Shown: positions 26,932 to 36,265, numbered from the stretch's first letter. The stretch: DNA of 64,000 nt from Sphingobium sp. EM0848 (GCF_013375555.1 NZ_JABXWB010000005.1:186001-250000); one strand, 5' to 3'. Notes: a model not told the origin generated them from the letters alone. Translations and numbers: made by a program.

Positions 26932-28014
26932 TGTCTGGTTGCGACACATCATTGGGACATGGTAAGCAGCGCTATTGCGGATCACGCATGGCGCTTTGCT
27001 GCTCTTGTTGATGAGGTTTTGTGATGGTGCAGATACATCCCCAGGCCCGAACCACGCCTGTTGTGCGGGCGGAAATCGCTCGTTCTACCGAGTCTGCCAG
27101 TGTCGTCGCAAAGCGCTATGGCATCAGCGACGAAACCGTCCGCAAGTGGCGCAGACGCGGCGAGAAGGAGGTCCAGGATCGCTCAAGCCGGCCCAAGCGC
27201 CTGGCTTGGTGCATGTCCGAGGAAGAGCGCGCCATCATCTGCGCTGTGCGCAGGTCGACTGGCTTCGCCCTGGATGATCTCACCTTCGTGCTCCGGCACT
27301 TCCTGCCACACCTCAATCGCGACAGCATCTATCGGGTGCTCAAGGCCGAGGGGCTCAACCGCCGCCCACCCAAACCCACGACGCAGCCGCGCAAAGGGCA
27401 AGGCCGCTTCAAGGACTATGATCTGGGCTTCGTCCACATCGACGTAAAACATCTGCCCAAGCTGCGTACCGCGGACGGTGAGATCCGCAAGCGCTTCCTC
27501 TATGTAGCCATCGATCGCTGCTCACGGTTCGTCCATCTCGACGTCTACGACGCCGAGAATGCCGCCAACGCTATCACCTTTCTCAACGCCGCTAGGAAGG
27601 CGTTCCCTTTCCGCATCACCCATGTCCTGACCGACCGGGGATCCTGCTTCACCGCCGACGATTTTGAACGCACTTGCGCCAAGATCAAGGTCACTCATCG
27701 CAAGACAAAACCCTATACACCCCAGACAAATGGCATGGTCGAGCGCTTCAACGGCCGCATCGCCAGCGAGGTGCTGGGCATCAACGTCGCCGGCCACGCG
27801 GATCTCGAAATCCTGTTGGCCGGCTTCAACCGCGCCTACAATCGACGACGACAGCGCGCGCTCCAAGGCAGCTCACCACGCCAGAAGGTGGAGGAACGGA
27901 TCGCACTGGCACCCGCGCTCGCCAATCCTCTTTACAAACCGTCGGTACCGGACGATCTTATGACTAAAGTCGACGACATCTTATATTATGCCAATGATGT
28001 GTCGCAACCAGACA
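26932..28014 (+). mobile_element. IS481-family insertion sequence
   Basis: The element is bounded by perfect 24-base inverted repeats: left 26932-26955 starting TGTCTGGTTGCGACACATC, right 27991-28014 as its complement. It is 1083 bp. No target duplication is visible: the flanks are GATATT on the left and CTCGAT on the right. That suggests a later rearrangement or deletion at one end. Confidence 0.85.
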
Positions 28015-28139
28015 CTCGATCCGCAGGCTACCTCGTCAATAGCCGATTGCCGTTCAGCGGCCAGGATGGACCTTCCGAAAGATCCGCAGGTGATTACCGC
28101 TTCCTTCGGTGGAACGCCCGGAAGCTGCCAGCCAGCTAG
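27024..28139 (+). CDS. IS481-family transposase
   Basis: The N-terminal helix-turn-helix (SASVVAKRYGISDETVRKWRRRG) is followed by an rve/DDE integrase core with HIDVKHLPKL, LTDRGSCFTADDFE and NGMVERFNGRIASEV, so the three acidic residues are present. ATG 27024 directly follows a GTG. The frame reads through the right inverted repeat (residues SQPDT) and about 40 further codons come from flanking DNA, so the C-terminus is a read-through product. Probably still active or recently so. Confidence 0.88.
   Translation: MVQIHPQARTTPVVRAEIARSTESASVVAKRYGISDETVRKWRRRGEKEVQDRSSRPKRLAWCMSEEERAIICAVRRSTGFALDDLTFVLRHFLPHLNRDSIYRVLKAEGLNRRPPKPTTQPRKGQGRFKDYDLGFVHIDVKHLPKLRTADGEIRKRFLYVAIDRCSRFVHLDVYDAENAANAITFLNAARKAFPFRITHVLTDRGSCFTADDFERTCAKIKVTHRKTKPYTPQTNGMVERFNGRIASEVLGINVAGHADLEILLAGFNRAYNRRRQRALQGSSPRQKVEERIALAPALANPLYKPSVPDDLMTKVDDILYYANDVSQPDTRSAGYLVNSRLPFSGQDGPSERSAGDYRFLRWNARKLPAS
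28030..28075. repeat. dispersed intergenic repeat, copy 5 (reverse orientation)
   Basis: CCGTTCAGCGGCC is the complement of the core GGCCGCTGAACGG of copy 4. It lies between the IS481 right end and the IS1111-type left end, so it may be part of the DNA into which they inserted. Confidence 0.4.
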
Positions 28140-28178
28140 CGCCCAGTCTTGCGCAAGCCGGAAGGGAAAGCGGATAAG

Positions 28179-29554
28179 GTGGATAGCTCCCGCTCACGGC
28201 ATCTAAGTGCCAAGATGGGTTTGCTGTCATGCAACCCGAGCAAGGAGCCACCCGCCATGGAGATTAGCACGATCGGCCTGGATTTGGCCAAGAACATCTT
28301 TCAGGTTCACGGTATCAGCGCGACCGGTGAGGTCGTACTTTGCAAGGCGCTGCGGCGATCTCAGATGTTGCCGTTCTTCGAGAAGCTGCCGCCGTGCCTG
28401 GTAGGCGCCGAGGCCTGCGGGACATCGCATCACTGGGCGCGCGAACTGACCAGGTTGGGTCATGACGTGCGGCTGATGCCGGCAGCTTACGTGAAGCCCT
28501 ATGTGAAACGCGGTAAGAACGATGCTGCCGACGCCGAGGCGATCTGCGAAGCGGTCACACGTCAGACGATGCGGTTCGTGCCTATCAAGTCGCGCGAGCA
28601 GCAGGCGGCGTTGTCGCTGCACCGCGTGCGCAGCCTGTTGATCAAACAGCGCACGCAGCTGGTCAACATGATGCGCAGCGTGCTCGCCGAACTGGGTATC
28701 GCCATCCCGGTCGGGATTGTGAAGGCACTGCAGATGGCGCGGGAGATCGTCGACGGCGAGACCAAGCTCGATCTGCCGGCCGAGGCGATCAACGTCGTCG
28801 CCATGCTGGCAGAGCAACTGCTCCAGCTGCACGTCCAGTTGCGCAAGCTCGACCTGCGTCTCGCCGCTCTGCAGCGAAGCGACGACAGAGCCAAGCGTCT
28901 GGCCACGATCCCTGGGATCGGGCCGATCGGCGCGACTGCGCTCGCCGCGTCGGTGACCGACCCAAGTCAGTTCTCGTCAGGGCGCCAGTTCGCCGCATGG
29001 TTGGGTCTGACCCCGCGGCAGAGCTCGAGTGGCGGCAAGGACCGTTGGGGCGCATTACCAAGATGGGCGACAGATATCTGCGGCAGCTTCTGGTGGTCGG
29101 CGCAACCGCGCTGGTCCGATACGCCAAGGAGAAGCCCAGCACGGTCGATCCGCGCTTTGTAGCTTTACTCGCCAGAAAACCCGCGCGCGTTGCTTCGGTC
29201 GCCATCGCTAACAAGATGGCCCGGATTGCATGGGCGGTCATGGCGCGCGGCGGCGTCTTCGAACGCGGGCATGCGCCTATGTTGGCGGGAGCATAGACTA
29301 GAAGCTTAGCTGAGGAGATCAGCTTCACGAGGTTGTAAGCGCGAAGGATGTGATGGCAAAACCGGTCGGACCGGGAACAAGGACAACCCAAGGACTGTCA
29401 TAGGCGTCATAGCCTGCAAAGCCGATCGGACCTTGTTCGCGGCCCCCATCAGGGCCAGCAGTCTGCACCGACTGCATCAACAGGCCGGACAGACGACTGC
29501 ACCCGACCAAAGGCCAGATCATCACTTTACACTTGCAACGCGGGAGCCATCCAC
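28179..29554 (+). mobile_element. IS110-family element, IS1111-like
   Basis: A transposase gene is flanked by imperfect subterminal inverted repeats: GTGGATAGCTCCCGC at 28179-28193 and GCGGGAGCCATCCAC at 29540-29554 (14 of 15 pair). Subterminal repeats mark the IS1111 subgroup. Copies of the dispersed intergenic repeat lie on both sides. The exact ends are uncertain because this family makes no clear duplication. Confidence 0.65.
28257..29296 (+). pseudogene. IS110-family transposase, frameshifted
   Basis: The first frame encodes the DEDD-type N-terminal domain (IGLDLAKNIFQVHG, KRGKNDAADAEAICEA) and the C-terminal helix-hairpin region (RLATIPGIGPIGATALAA, FAAWLGLTPRQSSSGGKDR). A base is missing near 29045, and the rest continues in the next frame as LGRITKMGDRYLRQLLVVGATA to the stop at 29296. 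One added T restores an ordinary 346-residue transposase. ATG 28257 follows AAGGAG. As read, the transposase should not be made in full. Confidence 0.85.
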
Positions 29555-29580
29555 AGAAGTCAGTCCGCAGTTAGGCGTAG

Positions 29581-29612
29581 GAAATTAGCCGCTGAGCGGC
29601 AAAGAAGGGTGG
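29581..29612. repeat. dispersed intergenic repeat, copy 6
   Basis: GAAATTAGCCGCTGAGCGGC followed by AAAGAAGGGTGG is the core of the family and starts 27 bases after the IS1111-type right end. Nothing else is supported in 29555-29726. Confidence 0.55.
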
Positions 29613-29726
29613 TTCGCGTGGGCAGCTTTCCCGACTGGCTGTGGATCAACGGGTTATCGGCAGGGTGACGGTTGGCAGCTGGGAACAATGGTGCGGTGGT
29701 GAGACAGGATGGCTGAGACTATTCGA

Positions 29727-30650
29727 TCATTCCATGTGCATGCTCGCGCTTATCCTTGCCTCCGCACATTCTGCTGCCAGAAAGTCGAGCAGTGTTCTGA
29801 CGGAGGGCAGTAGTCCCCGGCGGGAGGGAAAGACCGCATGGACGATCCCCGCGCGCGGTCGCCAGTCGGGCAGGACATGGACCAGGTCGCCCACCTCAAC
29901 CTGGCGCCACACCATCATGGTCGGCAGTTGCACCACGCCCACGCCTGCCAGAGCCGCGTCGCGCAGCGCTGCCATGTCGTCGGTCACGAGTCGGGGCACA
30001 TGTGTGACGCTCGCCGTCTCGCCCCCGACATGTTCGAGATGCCAATGATAATCCCGCTGCACCGGCCCCAGGGCGACGCTGGGCAAGCGGTTGAGATCGG
30101 CTGGAGAGGAGAGCGCCCCGCCAGCCATGAGCGCGGGGCTGGTGACGAGGCATTGGGTGCTGGCGTCGAGCCTGCGCATGATGAGGTCGGTCGGCTCCAG
30201 CGGCGGAAAGCGCACGCGGATGGCGATGTCGAAGCCCTCCGCGATCACATCGACACGCCGGTTGGTGCTTTCCAGATGGAGCTGAACGGAGGGATAGGCG
30301 CTGAGGAAGCGGGCGAACAGGGCGCCGAACTGGAAATTGATGAGCGCCACCGGGCAAGCCACGCGTATGACGCCGCGCGGTTCCGCCCGCACCTGGGCGA
30401 TCACCTGATCGGCGGCCTCCGCCTCCACCAGCATGGCGACGCAGCGGTCATAATATTCCCGGCCGATCTCGGTCACGGAGAAGCGGCGTGAGGAGCGGTT
30501 GAGCAACCGCACGCCCAGCCGATCCTCCAATTGCAGGATGCGGCGGCTGAGCTTCGACTTCTGCACGCCGATGGCGCGCTCCGCAGCGACGAAGCCGCCA
30601 TGATCGACCACCTGCACGAAAAAATAGAGATCGTTGAGGTCCTGCATCAT
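29727..30650 (-). CDS. LysR-family regulator next to pirin
   Basis: 307 residues from ATG 30650. The helix-turn-helix is FFVQVVDHGGFVAAERAIGVQKSKLSRRILQLEDRLGVRLLNRSSRRF; the remaining residues are the substrate-binding-like effector domain (FDIAIRVRFPPLEPTDLIMRRL). It is divergent from a pirin gene with about 113 bases between. This LysR-pirin-hydrolase grouping recurs in proteobacteria, where the LysR is thought to control the divergent enzymes. Effector unknown. Confidence 0.9.
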   Translation of the reverse strand: MMQDLNDLYFFVQVVDHGGFVAAERAIGVQKSKLSRRILQLEDRLGVRLLNRSSRRFSVTEIGREYYDRCVAMLVEAEAADQVIAQVRAEPRGVIRVACPVALINFQFGALFARFLSAYPSVQLHLESTNRRVDVIAEGFDIAIRVRFPPLEPTDLIMRRLDASTQCLVTSPALMAGGALSSPADLNRLPSVALGPVQRDYHWHLEHVGGETASVTHVPRLVTDDMAALRDAALAGVGVVQLPTMMVWRQVEVGDLVHVLPDWRPRAGIVHAVFPSRRGLLPSVRTLLDFLAAECAEARISASMHME

Positions 30651-30763
30651 CCTGTTTTTAGGATGCTGCGTCGGATGGCGCAATCTTTCGCATGAGTCGT
30701 CGCGATGATATTTATTGATCCAACAAGGACGCGAACAGGCGTTCGCCGCCATGGAGACAGATC

Positions 30764-31630
30764 ATGAGCAAGACGGTTCTCGGCCGCTACGGCAATAATC
30801 GCGGCCATTGGGTGGGCGACGGTTTCCCGGTTCGCTCGCTCTTTTCCTACAACAGCCTGGGCCAGCATATCAGCCCGTTCCTGCTGCTCGACTATGCGGG
30901 GCCGCATTATTTCGAGCCCACCACGGAGCGGCGCGGCGTCGGCCAGCATCCCCATCGCGGGTTCGAAACCGTCACCATCGTCTATGATGGGCAGGTGGAG
31001 CACCGGGACAGCGCCGGCAATGGCGGCATCATCGGCCCCGGCGACGTGCAGTGGATGACGGCGGCAGGCGGTATCCTGCATGAAGAATATCATGCACCTG
31101 CCTTCGCGAAGACGGGTGGTCCGTTTCGCATGGTGCAGCTCTGGGTCAACCTGCCCGCGAGAGATAAAATGGCGCCTGGCGGCTATCAGGGCATCGTTTC
31201 GGCGGACATTCCCGTCGTCGACCTGCCTGGCGAGGCGGGCAAGGGACGGGTGATCGCGGGCGAGCTGCTCGGCACAAAGGGACCGGCGAAGACCTTTACG
31301 CCGATCAATGTCTGGGACCTGCGCCTGGTCCGCGACGCGGAGCTCAAGCTGGACCTGCCCGAAGGCCATACCGCCATGCTGGTGGTGCTGACCGGGCATG
31401 TCACGGTCAATGGCAGCCACGAAGCGGGCGAGGCGGAGATGACGCTGCTCAGCCGCGAGGGCGGCGATGTCGGCATCCGGGCCAATGGCGATGCGACGTT
31501 GCTGGTGCTGACGGGCGAGCCGATCGACGAGCCGATCATGGGTCATGGTCCCTTCGTGATGAACACGGAGGACGAGATCCGCCAGGCGGTCGACGACTTC
31601 AACAGCGGCAGGTTCGCGCAGGTGGCCTGA
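30764..31630 (+). CDS. pirin-family cupin protein
   Basis: 288 residues. The metal-binding pirin motif is intact: GQHPHRGFETVTIVYDGQVEHRDSAGNGGIIGPGDVQWMTAAGGILHEE provides the three His and the Glu. The C-terminal pirin cupin follows. Bacterial pirins may act as quercetinases or redox sensors; the exact function cannot be told. First of two genes divergent from LysR. Confidence 0.92.
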   Translation: MSKTVLGRYGNNRGHWVGDGFPVRSLFSYNSLGQHISPFLLLDYAGPHYFEPTTERRGVGQHPHRGFETVTIVYDGQVEHRDSAGNGGIIGPGDVQWMTAAGGILHEEYHAPAFAKTGGPFRMVQLWVNLPARDKMAPGGYQGIVSADIPVVDLPGEAGKGRVIAGELLGTKGPAKTFTPINVWDLRLVRDAELKLDLPEGHTAMLVVLTGHVTVNGSHEAGEAEMTLLSREGGDVGIRANGDATLLVLTGEPIDEPIMGHGPFVMNTEDEIRQAVDDFNSGRFAQVA

Positions 31631-31635
31631 TCAGG

Positions 31636-31661
31636 CGCCCGGTTCCTTTTGGGGCCGGGCG
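31636..31661 (+). terminator. hairpin between pirin and hydrolase genes
   Basis: CGCCCGG pairs with CCGGGCG over a 12-base loop, starting 6 bases after the pirin stop. There is no T tract, so it may only attenuate transcription. Confidence 0.35.
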
Positions 31662-31770
31662 TTCCGGTTCGAAATCAGGACGGCGTATGCACCCGCACGC
31701 CGCCCGGCCGCCGGACATCGCCGTCCGCGCGGACATGAGGACGGGTGCCTGCAACTGAAAGGATGAAACC

Positions 31771-32412
31771 ATGTCGAGCGAACCCGTTCGTGATCCGAAA
31801 TCCGACCATCTGCTCACGCCGCAGAACGCGGCCTTCATCATCATCGACTATCAGCCGGTGCAGGTGAATTCGATCGCCTCGATGGACCGGCAATTGCTGC
31901 TGAACAATATCGTCGGCTGCTCGAAGGCGGCGGTCGCCTACGGCCTGCCGGTCATCCATTCGACGGTCAATGTGAAGACGGGCCTCAACATGCCGCCCGT
32001 GCCGCATATCCGCAAAGTGCTGGGCGATTATCCCACCTATGACCGCACCAGCATCAATAGCTGGGAGGATGTGGAATTCCGCAAGGCGGTGGAAGAAGCC
32101 GGCCGCAGGAAGCTCGTGATGACCGCGCTATGGACCGAGGCTTGCCTGACCTTCCCTGCGCTGGACGCGCTGGCCGAAGGCTATGAGGTCTATGTGCCGG
32201 TGGATGCGGTGGGCGGCACCTCCGTCGCCGCGCATGAGGCAGCGCTCCGCCGGATCGAGCAGGCGGGGGGCAAGCTGATCTCCACCGTCCAGCTCTTCTG
32301 CGAACTTCAGCGCGATTGGAGCCGCGCCGAGACCGTCCCCGCTTTCATGAATCTGTTCATCGAGACCGGCGGTACGGCAGGCATCCAGTTCTCCTACGAC
32401 AAGGCAGAGTAA
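31771..32412 (+). CDS. isochorismatase-type cysteine hydrolase
   Basis: 213 residues. The catalytic Asp of FIIIDYQPVQ, Lys in the INSWEDVEFRKAVEE region, and the nucleophilic Cys of TALWTEACLTFPALDALAEGYEVYVPVDAVGG match the YcaC-like subfamily of isochorismatase hydrolases. The reaction of most members is unknown; the fold is common to amide and ester hydrolases. Probably expressed with pirin under the adjacent LysR. Confidence 0.9.
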   Translation: MSSEPVRDPKSDHLLTPQNAAFIIIDYQPVQVNSIASMDRQLLLNNIVGCSKAAVAYGLPVIHSTVNVKTGLNMPPVPHIRKVLGDYPTYDRTSINSWEDVEFRKAVEEAGRRKLVMTALWTEACLTFPALDALAEGYEVYVPVDAVGGTSVAAHEAALRRIEQAGGKLISTVQLFCELQRDWSRAETVPAFMNLFIETGGTAGIQFSYDKAE

Positions 32413-32421
32413 GCCGAAACG

Positions 32422-32453
32422 GCCGCTGCTGGTCATCTCATACCAGCAGCGGC
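32422..32453 (+). terminator. strong stem-loop after the hydrolase gene
   Basis: GCCGCTGCTGGT pairs perfectly with ACCAGCAGCGGC over an 8-base loop, beginning 9 bases after the stop. A 12-bp stem followed by TCTCC; the stem is strong but the T tract is weak. Confidence 0.55.
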
Positions 32454-32638
32454 TCTCCACTCCTGCAGGCCTCATTCGGCACGATAAACGATGGCAACGG
32501 TTCGGCTCGATAGCCGACCGCTGGCCGTACGTTCGTTTGAAAGCTGCCCACCTTGGGACGGTTGTAAAAGCGGCGTAACTACCACGCGCTGCTTTTGGTC
32601 ACTGAACCAAAGAAGCTGACCATCCGCAGCTGAGGATA

Positions 32639-32672
32639 AGAAATTCGCAGCTGAATGACGCAAAAGGGTCGG
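32639..32672. repeat. dispersed intergenic repeat, copy 7
   Basis: AGAAATTCGCAGCTGAATGA followed by CGCAAAAGGGTCGG, diverged but in register with copies 1 and 6. The 32413-32690 gap holds this repeat and the terminator, no gene. Confidence 0.45.
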
Positions 32673-32690
32673 ACACAGGCACTATCGTCG

Positions 32691-33419
32691 TTAGGGTTTC
32701 GCAGTGGATAGGAGGAACACGACATAGCCTCTAAATTGCGGATGCCGCGCGAGCAAGGGCGGCGCCTGCCATTCTCCTCCCTCAACCAGCGCTACACGAA
32801 AAGGGATCGGGAAGCCCTCCATCCGCTGAAAATAATCGTCATAGCCCGCTATAGTGCTGCGGCCCTGATAGGTCTGCACCACCACCTCGTCGATCAGACC
32901 CGCGAGCCTCGCCAGCACCTGCGGGTCGCCGTGGGCGCTCCAGTCCATTAGCCCGGTGATCGACAATCGCCATGGGCGCGGCAGACGCTGACGCAGATCG
33001 TGCAGGAACCGGGCATAACCATCAATGCCGCGTGTGCCCGCATCGAAATCGATCTGGAGCCCGGCGACCTGATTGCCCGCCTCCTGCCAGCGGGTGAGAT
33101 CATCGAAAATCGCCGCATAGGTTGCGTCATTCCAGTCCAGCCGATCCGCCCTCACCACCAGCCAGAGCGTCTTTCCGGTCAGCCGGGGCACGCCCATGCG
33201 CAGCCGTTCCAATCGGGATGGCCCGCCACGTCGCACCTCTCCATCAAGGAGATAAACGATCTTCGGCTGAACGCCCTTTGGCGGACGTACACCGGGCCAG
33301 ACGTAAAAAGCGTCATAGCCCGTCGGGTTTACGCCGGTTGCACCTTGCTCTGTCTGGCGCTGACAACCGGTCAGCGCCAAAGCCGCTAGCAGCGCCGCTC
33401 TCCATCCGCAGACACGCAT
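32691..33419 (-). CDS. DUF3142 lipoprotein
   Basis: 242 residues from ATG 33419. It has a lipoprotein signal peptide with lipobox ALTGC (AALLAALALTGC), then a domain with YDAFYVWPGVRPP, WLVVRADRLDWND, GLQIDFDAGTRGIDGYARFLHDLR and SITGLMDWSAHGDPQVLARL. LQIDFDAG looks like a TIM-barrel glycosidase-type motif with acidic residues that could be catalytic. DUF3142 has no established function. It starts 2 bases after the preceding gene's stop, so the two form an operon. Confidence 0.85.
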   Translation of the reverse strand: MRVCGWRAALLAALALTGCQRQTEQGATGVNPTGYDAFYVWPGVRPPKGVQPKIVYLLDGEVRRGGPSRLERLRMGVPRLTGKTLWLVVRADRLDWNDATYAAIFDDLTRWQEAGNQVAGLQIDFDAGTRGIDGYARFLHDLRQRLPRPWRLSITGLMDWSAHGDPQVLARLAGLIDEVVVQTYQGRSTIAGYDDYFQRMEGFPIPFRVALVEGGEWQAPPLLARHPQFRGYVVFLLSTAKP

Positions 33420-33421
33420 CG

Positions 33422-35581
33422 TCACCAATAATAGCGCAGGGTCTTGGCCCACTGACTGTCGGGATAGCGTTGCTTGAGTTCAGTGAACCATGATTTGCGC
33501 TCGGCCTTTGAGGCTTGCGCCGCGTCCATCTCTTCGACGGTGAGATAAGAGCCGCTGCAACCATTATAGCCGGACGGTGCATAGCACATGACCGCTCGAT
33601 ACAGGGCATAGGCCCGGTTCTCAGGCGCCGCCCTCTTGTCAGCGATGATCGCGGCATAGATATCCGACCGGGACAGGGGCTGGCCAGAGAAGCCATCTGG
33701 TCCATTGCCCAGCGAGAACGGGTCCTTGCCCGCTTTGAAGAGGCTGAACCCGTCGAAGCCGTTCAGGCGATAAAAGTCGCCGAGGCACAGCTGCGCCTTA
33801 TGATCAGCTGGTGAGCGAGCCAGGGTCGCGGCGGTTTGGGCTATGGCAGGGCAGGCAAAGCCGTCGGACCATTTGCCCTTGCGGAACAGGCCAACCGGAA
33901 TGCTTTCCTGCTGGGTGAAATCCCACAGGCCGCCGTCGCTGTCGGCATTGGAAGGGATCAGGGCAAGATCGCTGGCGAAATCGCCATATTTACCTTTCGC
34001 CAGATCCTTGTAGACCAAGGTGAAGCGCGCCACGTCGCGCTCGCGCGCCGGGCGCGAATTGTCCTTCGCATTGCCGCGCAGAATGGCCGGCGTCGCCAGT
34101 GTTTGCAGCAATATCTCGCGCGTGCTGCTGTCCGTGATGGGGGACCCGGACGCGAAAACCTGCTCCAGCCGCCCGTCGCGCTGCCAGCGAATGGCTAGTC
34201 CCATTTCGACCAGCGGCCGTTCGTAAAGCGGGCTTGCCCCGCCCAGCAGGTCGCGCCAGAAGCCCACCTCATTGGGATCGCGCGCTCGGCCCAGCGCCAT
34301 GCCGCGCAGCATCTGGCGGCTGAAGGCCAACGGCGTGAAACGCGTCTCCCGCGCTGTGTCGGGCAGCAGCGCCAAAATCGCCTTTGGATCTTCCCCGGCA
34401 TAAGTGGCACGCGTTGCCAGAAGCAATCCATAGAGTTCGGGGTGAGCGGAGAATTGGCCTTTTTGCTCCGCCAGCATCTTGGCCGAGAACGGAGCTGACC
34501 CGGTTTCCTGTCGCCGCATGCGTTTGAGATCGGATACCGCCAGCAACAGCGGCGTATCGCCCAGTCCGTCGATGATCGCTCCTGCATCCTGGCGTTCGAG
34601 CAGCTTGATATCGATCTCTTCGGCAAGATCAGCAGCGGCTTCCTGGTCGCCGGGGGTTGTGGCGAGCAGCTTCTCATAGCTGCGGGAAAGCGTTGCCATG
34701 TCCCCGCTCAGCCATGCCACGCGCCGCGTCAAGCCCTGCGCCGATGCGGCGTAACGCCCCTTGGGATATGCCTTGAGGTAGATGGCGATGGCCTTGCGCG
34801 CCTCGCCCAGAGCAGCTGGATCAACCTTCTCCGTGCCGGCGAAATCGCCATATTCGTCCACCGCTTTCGCGACGGCAGCGCGCAGGCCGATGCGGATCGG
34901 CATATAGAGCGCGGTTTCCGCCACCCAGCGGCTATGGGCCCGCGTCAACGCAGCAAAGCCTTGCCGCGCAGCCGGCCAATCGCCTTTATGGAAAGCGTCC
35001 GCTGCCTTGAGATAGGCCATGTATTCGCGGCCCGGTTTGCTGGAGATGCTGCCATCGTCCCAATGTACCTCGCCGCACCCGGTCTGCGCACGGTGCCGTG
35101 CCAATGCCGCGCGCTCTATTTCCGGCAAGCCCGGTTCGGCGGCGAGCGCCGCGTTAAAGGCCGGACTCGCGCCGATCGATGGCCCGCAGGCGGGCGCATC
35201 GTCATGGCCAGAGTTGGCGGAAGTGGGTTGCGGCCAGAAGGCGGCGCGTAGGCCCGGCCATGTCATGAAGGACTGTCCGAACTGGGGATTGTTCGCGTCA
35301 ACGGCTGCACTTGCCTGTTTGCCATCCACAGGCTTCAGGCTCCGCATCAGCAGCAGCAGGTTTATCCGTGTATCATTGCCCGGGCTGATCGCCGCGCGTC
35401 CACCGCAATCATAGTCGGGCGAGGCCAGCCTCCAGCCCGGCGAACAGGAACTGTCGGCGCAGGCCCATAGCGTCCCGCCCAATCCGATCCCTGACAGCGC
35501 GAGCGCCATGAGCATGGTGGCAATGGGATGCCTGCGGCGAAATGCGATGCCATGGCCTACGATGCTGTTATCTTTCATCAT
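33422..35581 (-). CDS. 719-residue secreted helical-repeat protein, DUF3142 partner
   Basis: An N-terminal hydrophobic segment (HPIATMLMALALSGIGLGGTLWA) acts as signal or anchor. The body is helical with tetratricopeptide-like character (YLKAADAFHKGDWPAARQGFAALTRAHSRWVAETALY) and the region ends with WFTELKQRYPDSQWAKTLRYYW. Cysteines cluster near the mature N-terminus (CADSSCSPGW). It is coupled to the DUF3142 lipoprotein and both should be periplasmic, consistent with a two-protein envelope complex. No function is known to me. The start is 85 bases from the 44-bp palindrome. Confidence 0.8.
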   Translation of the reverse strand: MMKDNSIVGHGIAFRRRHPIATMLMALALSGIGLGGTLWACADSSCSPGWRLASPDYDCGGRAAISPGNDTRINLLLLMRSLKPVDGKQASAAVDANNPQFGQSFMTWPGLRAAFWPQPTSANSGHDDAPACGPSIGASPAFNAALAAEPGLPEIERAALARHRAQTGCGEVHWDDGSISSKPGREYMAYLKAADAFHKGDWPAARQGFAALTRAHSRWVAETALYMPIRIGLRAAVAKAVDEYGDFAGTEKVDPAALGEARKAIAIYLKAYPKGRYAASAQGLTRRVAWLSGDMATLSRSYEKLLATTPGDQEAAADLAEEIDIKLLERQDAGAIIDGLGDTPLLLAVSDLKRMRRQETGSAPFSAKMLAEQKGQFSAHPELYGLLLATRATYAGEDPKAILALLPDTARETRFTPLAFSRQMLRGMALGRARDPNEVGFWRDLLGGASPLYERPLVEMGLAIRWQRDGRLEQVFASGSPITDSSTREILLQTLATPAILRGNAKDNSRPARERDVARFTLVYKDLAKGKYGDFASDLALIPSNADSDGGLWDFTQQESIPVGLFRKGKWSDGFACPAIAQTAATLARSPADHKAQLCLGDFYRLNGFDGFSLFKAGKDPFSLGNGPDGFSGQPLSRSDIYAAIIADKRAAPENRAYALYRAVMCYAPSGYNGCSGSYLTVEEMDAAQASKAERKSWFTELKQRYPDSQWAKTLRYYW

Positions 35582-35665
35582 CGGACGCGAAACTGAACAA
35601 AAGATCGCTTCCAGGCAATAGTTGATGGCCGTGCCCTTCTGCCTCTATTACTTGACATGCATCCA

Positions 35666-35709
35666 GACTCGTTAGATATTTCTGTTATGACAGAAATATC
35701 TAACGAGTC
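35666..35709. promoter_or_regulatory. 44-bp perfect palindrome over the start codon of the GbsR/MarR gene
   Basis: Twenty-base arms GACTCGTTAGATATTTCTGT and its exact complement ACAGAAATATCTAACGAGTC are separated by TATG, and the ATG of the regulator (35687) is in the spacer. A regulator bound here would block its own translation start and promoter. The 9-base half-site ACAGAAATA occurs again at 36296-36304, between the regulator and the next gene. Operator function is inferred from position and symmetry. Confidence 0.65.
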
Positions 35710-36265
35710 GCAAAGCCTTCCCCCCGCCGTGGAGCAGTTCGTGCTACGCTGGGGCGACATGGGCGGACAATGGGGCGTGAACCGGTCGGTGGCGCAGATC
35801 CATGCGCTGCTTTTCCTGTCCGATCACCCCCTGACGGCGGAGGATATTGCCGACAAGCTGGGCATGGCGCGCTCCAATGTGTCGAACAGCCTGCGCGAAT
35901 TGCTGGCCTGGAAGCTGGCTTGGCGTGTGCCCGTGCTGGGCGACCGGCGCGACCATTATGAGGCGGAAACCGATCTGTGGCAGATGGCGACGAAGGTCGC
36001 GCAAGGGCGCAAGGAGCGGGAAATCGATCCCATGGTCGCCGCGATCCGCGCCGCCATGGAGCATGCCGATGATCCCCGGATCAGCCCGGCTGTCCGCCAA
36101 CGTCTTCATTCGATGCACGACTTCACGAACACGATCGAAGGCTGGTATCGGCAGATGCTGAACGTCCCGCCGGCCCAGATCATGACCCTGATCCGCATGG
36201 GATCGAAGGTTGTGGGACTGCTCAAGTTCGTCAGCGGAAAGGGGAGTAAGAAGGAGGCCGAATAG
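35687..36265 (+). CDS. GbsR/MarR-family regulator
   Basis: 192 residues from ATG 35687. The winged helix is IHALLFLSDHPLTAEDIADKLGMARSNVSNSLRELLAWKLAWRVPVLGDRRDHYEAE, followed by a helical dimerisation part. GbsR-like proteins of this size act as repressors in osmotic or membrane-related operons. The start codon lies inside the palindrome. It is followed by DUF4166, the membrane-SDR and MpaB-type genes, a likely regulated operon. Confidence 0.88.
   Translation: MTEISNESQSLPPAVEQFVLRWGDMGGQWGVNRSVAQIHALLFLSDHPLTAEDIADKLGMARSNVSNSLRELLAWKLAWRVPVLGDRRDHYEAETDLWQMATKVAQGRKEREIDPMVAAIRAAMEHADDPRISPAVRQRLHSMHDFTNTIEGWYRQMLNVPPAQIMTLIRMGSKVVGLLKFVSGKGSKKEAE

Noticed and set aside
26926..28020. Target-site duplication of the IS481 element
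   Set aside because: The immediate flanks (GATATT and CTCGAT) do not match in direct orientation at any useful length.
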